Of a DNA stretch of 64,000 bases, positions 58,578 to 64,000 are shown in pieces. Under the pieces are notes generated by a model, which had not been told where the DNA came from, did no database searches, and saw only the letters and a list, made by a program, of their open reading frames with translations. The first letter of the stretch is position 1, and every line of letters begins with the position of its first letter. The stretch comes from Caprimulgus europaeus (taxonomy: Eukaryota; Chordata; Aves; Caprimulgiformes; Caprimulgidae), in contig OU015523.1 in assembly GCA_907165065.1 (NCBI GenBank), positions 23,029,834 through 23,093,833 on the forward strand, given 5' to 3'. Made by a program: the position numbers and the translations under genes.

Positions 58578-61328
58578 CTATGCCTTAACTTTTGAACTAG
58601 AGTGCAGTGTTTATCAGATACACAATTTCACATCAACAAGGTTCTCCGAGTTTTGTCTTATCCTGAGACACTTGTTCTTTCCTGCAGGACTTGCAGCCCT
58701 GTTAATTTTGCAACTTTGATTCCTGCAGAACCATTAAAAATTTTATTTATTTATTTATTTATTTGTTAGAAGAGAGGAAGGAAGAAAGGGATAGGGACTG
58801 TTTCCTTCTGGAAGAGTCACTGTAACCCATCACATAATTTTGAAAATTTCAAAGTTTAATAAGTGACTACTTGATATCTCTGTCTTTTAAGCTACTGTAT
58901 AAATTAAATAATTATGACTGTAGTCTTAGCTTGTGTGAAGAAACTTTATCCAAGTAATCCCACTGAGAAACAGTTACAGGTAAATTCTTCATAATCATAG
59001 CAAGCTAAGATGATCACTACACTTTCAAATAACTGTTTATGAGACAGCAGTTGAACGTAAGGATGTGTTGACCACATTGCAGCTCAAGTTTCAACATACT
59101 TCATGTTCAGTCATTGCCAGAGGGTTGGACTAGTCACTGTAGCAGCTTTCAAGTGTTTTAAGAATTTTCTTTTCTAATGAAAGTCTTCAGAGACAGATCC
59201 AGTGGAGGAAGGTCTGCTTTTCATGATAAAACCACTTTTTTTTTTTTTTTTTTTGGTTGACATTATGTCTTCCAGGCATTAACTTTGAATCTAACTTTAG
59301 TTTCCTGATATGCTGTGAAGTCTGGAAGTTCTCAACAAGATTATTCAGTCTGAACAACCACCATCCAGCATGGTTTCCCTGTTGAGCAGAGCACAGTTTT
59401 GCTTGTTCTTTAACTGCATCAAATGTAGCTGAAAGGCAAAGTATAGCTCCTGAAAATTCCAGTCAGCAAAGGATAATTCAGTCAATGGATCTAGCACCAA
59501 ACCCAACTACAAATTTTAAATTAAAATGAAGATTTTATATATAAACATAAACATACATGTGTATAATATAGGGTTATTACATTACTAATTTGACAACAAC
59601 AGAAAAATAAAGTCCTCAATCCCAGGAGATTTCTAGAAAGCACAAGAAAAAGAGCAAAAAAGATTTTTTTTTCTCTTTAAAAATACAGTAAATTACTGTG
59701 CCCATGGTAACAATTAAAATCAGTTCACAGCATCAAAAACACAGCTAGATACTAAGCTGGATTGCAGATTTCTTACAGTCTTTTTTGTGCTATAGAGGAA
59801 GTTTTCAAAAATGGCATTTCTTCAGAAGAGTACCCTCTTTTGGTCCTTTCCCAGCATGTTTTGCAGTGGCTCTGCTTCACTTGCCAAATTTGACATGGAA
59901 TTAATATAGTTCAGAAGTCAAAAGGTGGAATAGAATCAATAGAGACACTTGGACACTGTCAAAAAGTCAAAATGACCACATAAAGCTTAAAAACAGTTTT
60001 ACACCACAATCCCTATATTAGTTTCCTATAGCAGTCTTAGGATCTTAAATTAAGGGTATTATATGGTTTTGTAAATGTATATCAAGTTATTACTATTGTG
60101 GTGCTAAAGTATTGCAGTGTTAGGTAATAGACACAACAGAAAATGTGTTTTCCACCTATAATTTGTGCTATTTCTGTGCAAGTTTTCTATATGGTTCTGT
60201 TTTACAAGTAAGTTGAAACTTTTACAGGTAAAATATGTACGAATTATTGTCAAGAAATGGTTACTAATGAGACGGGGGGTCATTATTATTTATCAGGGTA
60301 AACAGAGGCTAGGAAGAAACATTAAAAAAGTGAGTGTTTTATTTAAAGAGTTTGTCCATAGCACCAATGTAGTTATATTGTAGAAAGTAACATTCAACTG
60401 AATGAGAACCTTACAGGTAATTTTGTATGATAAATGCTAGAAAGAGATTAAATATATCTTATAAACACTTTTTGAGAGTAGAGCATTCAGCAAACCATAA
60501 AATAGTGGTTTTATTAGTTAATAAAAGTGTGGAAGAATTCAGTTTAAGTATATTAAAATAAAATATACTAGTTTCCAACACTATAACCATGGAAATATAG
60601 TAAGAAACCATATATAATATGAGGCATTCCAAATATTTTAAATAATACCTTGAAGAAGCCTGTTTTATGCAATTAACACAAAATAAAATAGAATCAGGTT
60701 TTAATTTAAAGCCTATGCTATGAAGAGCACATATTTCTCTGTTCATTAAAGACATTCCTTTCAGCAAAGTCTGACATTCATTCAGACACTGAGTGGAGAG
60801 TGCCAAAGATTTCAGAGAAACCATATGCAGTGTCAACCCATCACTATTCAGGAATAATAATAATATTCTCAAAGTCTACACTCAGCAAAAGTAGCAGGTG
60901 TGTCAGTGAAAGACATTATTGGTAGCATCTCTGTGAGGAAACTTAACAGAGTATTTCAGATAATATGGGTAAAATTCAGTTTTGTATTGACTGAATTCTA
61001 ACTGAGTTATTGAAAGCTGGATAAGCTCCTTAAAAAGATAACTGAGTGCCTTTGTACCAGCTCTTCACAGTATCATCAGTTCACTCAGCTAAATCCTCTT
61101 TGCTGTAAAGAAAACAGCAGAGCACACAAAATAAAAACCTTTTGAGGAATGGGGAAATATTGCTGATATGAAGCATGTTCCCAGAGGCCTGGCTAGCAGA
61201 GCTTCAAAATGCATGATGCTGGTAACTTAACTAAGTAGGAAAGCTATGGGTTATTTTTAGTGCTGCTTAGAACTTCTTTATCAGTTTACATATATTATGC
61301 TGGGTTATATTGGTTAGTTATCTCATAT
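58578..61328. other. Unique sequence, no gene recognised
   Basis: It contains a short (TTTA)n run (58741-58764) and a T18 run near 59238-59255. The 137-codon minus frame at 60459-60872 has no recognisable motif and about this length is expected once by chance in this much AT-rich DNA. Confidence 0.5.
58741..58764. repeat. (TTTA)n microsatellite
   Basis: About six units of TTTA. Confidence 0.93.
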
Positions 61329-61333
61329 CTGCC
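61329..61333. repeat. Target-site duplication, left (CTGCC)
   Basis: Four of five bases match CTACC at 61931-61935. One substitution is consistent with age. Confidence 0.7.
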
Positions 61334-61930
61334 TGTATTGAGTTTGCGTGGCAGAGTTTTGGTAGCAGTTCTTTAGAGTTCCTGAAGAACCGCACTCCGT
61401 GGAAAGGACCCAAAACTGGAACAGTTTGTGAAGAACTGCACCCTGCGGGAAGGGCTCACATTGGAGAAGTTCATGGACGATTGTCTCCAATGGGAGGGAC
61501 CTTTCACCGGAGCAGATGAAGAGTGTGAGGAGTCCTCCTCCTGAGATGGAAGGAACAGCAAAGACAACATGTGATGAACAGACTGAAATCCCCATTCCTT
61601 GTCCCTCTGTGCTGATGGTGGGGAGGAGATAGAAAAAATTGGGAGTTAAAGTTAAGCCTGGGAGGAAGGGAGGGATGGAGGGGAGAGATGTTTTAAGAAT
61701 AGTTTTTATTTCTCATTACCCTTCTCTGATTTGATTAGTAATAAATTAAATTAATTTCCCCAAGTTGAGTCTGTTTTGCCCATGATGGTAATTGGTGAGT
61801 GAACTCTCCCTGTCCTTATCTTGATGCATGAGCCTTTCATTATATTTTCTCTCCCACATCCAGCTGAGGATGGGAGTGATAGAGTAGTTTTGGTAGGCAC
61901 CTGTTATTCAGCTAGGGCCAACCCATCACA
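61334..61930 (+). mobile_element. Solo LTR of the 14394 family, internally deleted, 597 bp
   Basis: It begins TGTATTGAGTTTGCGTGG and ends CAACCCATCACA, collinear at both ends with the 14394 LTR. After about 35 bp it jumps into the tandem GGAGCAG module, of which only about three units remain. AATAAA is at 61740-61745. Near-matching 5-bp duplications (CTGCC/CTACC) flank it. Confidence 0.86.
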
Positions 61931-61984
61931 CTACCTCAGGAAGCAAGCTTGGACTGTGTTCTAAGGTAGTGGTTTATCCACTTC

Positions 61985-63420
61985 ATCCACTGACCTGATG
62001 GAAACCACCCAAGAGTTCTGAGAGAGCTGGATAAGGTGCTCATCAAGCCACTTTCCATCATTTTCCAGAATGTCCTGGCTGACTGGGGAAGTTCCAGCCA
62101 TTGTGACATCTACCTACAAAAAGGACCAGAAGGAGGATCCAGGAAACTACAAGCTTGTTAGTTTGACTTTGGTGATGGGGAACTTCATGGAGCAGATCAT
62201 CTTGAGTGCCATCACGCAGTACATGCAGGACAAACAAATGATCAGTCCCAGTCAGCATGGCTTTATGAAAGGCAGGTGCTGCTTGACTAACCTGATCTTC
62301 TATAACATGGTCACCCACTTAGTGGATGAAGGAAAGGCTATGGATGTTGTCTATCTTGATTTAATAAAGTCTTTGAAACTGTTTCCCACAGCATTCTGGT
62401 GAAGAAATTGGCTGCTCACAGCATGGATGGGCATATTCTTTGCTGGGTAAAACACTGTCTGGATGGTCAGGCCAAAAGAGTGGTGGTGAATGGAGTTAAA
62501 TCCAGTTGGTGACCAGTCATTAGTGGTGTTCCCCAGGGCCCAGTATCGAGGTCATTCCTGTTTAACATCCTTATCAATGATCTGGACAAGGGCATCATGT
62601 GTACCCTGAGTAGGTTTGCAGATGACATCAAGCTGGATGCAAGTCTTGATCTGCTTGAAGGTAGGAAGGCTCTACGGAGGGATCTAGGCAGAGTATATTG
62701 ATGGGCCAAGACCAATTGTATGAATTTCAACAAGGTCAAATGTCCGGTTTTGCACTTTGGCCACAACAACTTTTGGCAGCATTACAGGCTTTGGGAAGAG
62801 TGGCTGGAGAGCTGCTCAGCAGAGAGGGACCTGGGGGTGTTGACTGATAGTTGGCTGAACATGAGTCAGCAGTGTGCCCAGATGTCCAGGAAAGCCAATG
62901 ACATCCTGGCCTGTATGAAAAATAGTGTGGCCGTTAGGACCAGGGAAGTTATCTTACCCCTGTATTCAGCACTGGTAAGGCCACACCTCGACTACTGTGT
63001 TCAGTTTTGGGCCCTTCACTACAAGGACATGGAGGTGCTAGAGCATGTCCAGAGAAGGGCAACAAAGCTGGTGAAGGGTCTAGAGCACAAGTCTTATGAG
63101 AAATGGCTGAGAGAACTGGGGTTGTTTAGCCTGGAGAAAAGGATGCTGAGGGGAGACCTTACTGCTCTCTACAGCTACCTGAAAGGAGGTTGTAGAGAGG
63201 TGTAGGTAGGTCTCTTCTCCCAAGTAACAAGTGATAGAACAAGATGAAATGGCCTTAAGTTCTGCCAAGGGGAGTTTAGATTGGATATTATGAAGAATTT
63301 ATTTACTGAAAGAGTTATCAGGCACTGGAACAGGATGTCCAGGGCTGCTGTTGAGTCCCCACCTCTGGATGTATTTAAGAGTGATCTAGACATAGTGCTT
63401 AGGGACTTAGCTGGGCACTT
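61985..63420 (+). pseudogene. CR1 ORF2 RT remnant
   Basis: The frame at 62070-62402 holds an early RT segment (QHGFMKGR, VVYLDL). Then comes a frameshift; the palm region with SGVPQ-like and RFADDIK motifs (about 62520-62640) is in another frame with a stop; 62720-63205 (161 codons) holds the C-terminal part ([21 protein letters not shown]). A TAG at 63203 and further shifts precede the last segment. It is non-functional. Confidence 0.9.
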
Positions 63421-63500
63421 GTCAGAGTTAGGTTAATGATTGGACCTGATGATCTTTTCCAAACTAGGCAATTCTGTGATTCATTCTGTGATTCTGTGTA
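61985..63500 (+). mobile_element. CR1 LINE, about 1.5 kb, plus strand
   Basis: It starts in the linker before RT and runs to a tail of CTGTGATTCATTCTGTGATTCTGTG type (about 63473-63500). The left edge is approximate. The 3' UTR matches the copy at 3888-4275 closely. Confidence 0.93.
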
Positions 63501-64000
63501 GGTTCCCATTCAGTAGTTCAATGGGAATTACAAAAAGTTTGTCTCCCAGGAATGATGCTTGCTGGATAATTTGCAACTCAGAGTCTGAAAGTTTCTGGAT
63601 GGTGGCATATGACTATGAACAGAGATTGTTTCCTCATTGGAAATACAACTTACAGAGAATTGCACCTTTTATTAGAGACACCAAAGAGAAAAAAATGGGA
63701 GATGATAGCAGCTGATGTTTAATCTGTTGGTGCTAATTCTATATTTATAAAATATAGATATATTATATATTTATAGCAATAAATATACTTATTTTCTGGG
63801 GATAATAATAGGAAGGGTTTCTCTTCGTTCTTATAGCTATTTCCTTCCTAACCACCAGTACACTTCAATAATACCCTCATTTGAGTAAGGAGGAGATTTG
63901 AATTGTGGGATGCACCTGCCCATTACACAGGGTAAGTGCTGATTACAATCATATTTTATTCAGTCAGTGAGGAACACAGGGGTGGCAACAGTCAGTTCCA
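63501..64000. other. Unique sequence, no gene recognised
   Basis: AT-rich; nothing identifiable up to the window edge. Confidence 0.5.

Noticed and set aside
60459..60872. 137-codon minus-strand frame as a possible host gene
   Set aside because: No recognisable motif or splice context. By a rough stop-codon estimate, one frame of about this length is expected by chance in 64 kb of DNA this AT-rich.

Overview
The window is nuclear DNA from a bird, most likely a neoavian. The evidence is eight chicken-repeat-1 (CR1) LINE copies with the characteristic 3' tail built on ATTCTATG, plus solo LTRs of ERVL type (5-bp target-site duplications) and ERVK type (6-bp duplications), all in AT-rich, low-CpG background. 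I recognise no host protein-coding exon, tRNA, rRNA or other RNA gene. The species and chromosome cannot be named from the sequence alone. The window reads as a gene-poor intergenic or long intronic segment shaped by retroelements.

Layout: 1-14388 is mostly unrecognised AT-rich DNA with one short CR1 3' end (3888-4275) and a perfect 174-bp (TAA)29(TTA)29 palindrome (6218-6391). 14394-15552 is a solo LTR with 5-bp duplications, followed by a CR1 whose reverse-transcriptase frame is broken (15620-17277). A solo ERVK-type LTR lies at 20785-21223 and a complete minus-strand ERVL-type solo LTR at 22999-23619. 24473-28249 is a defective class II (betaretrovirus-like) provirus flanked by the exact 6-bp duplication ACTATC. 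31585-38815 holds three CR1 copies and an ERVL LTR fragment. 40519-41667 is a second copy of the 14394 LTR, in minus orientation. 42776-45680 is a long minus-strand CR1 carrying an AATCT microsatellite and a nested 240-bp solo LTR. 45681-56637 is mainly unrecognised, with a GC-rich but CpG-poor island at 53210-53850. 56638-63500 holds another ERVL LTR fragment, two CR1 copies and the third, internally deleted, copy of the 14394 LTR.

The most unusual object is the provirus. Its two termini and target duplication are intact, but its left LTR is only the first 22 bp. Its pol gene is interrupted by a retroviral 5' leader carrying a primer-binding site for tRNA-His, and by a second exact copy of the 18-nt polypurine tract. 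Integrase is the only long open frame left and keeps its zinc-binding and catalytic residues; gag, reverse transcriptase, RNase H and env are remnants with stops and frameshifts. The TSD shows that both ends integrated as one unit, so a template-switching (recombinant) genome is a reasonable explanation. No gene in the window is predicted to act in a host pathway.
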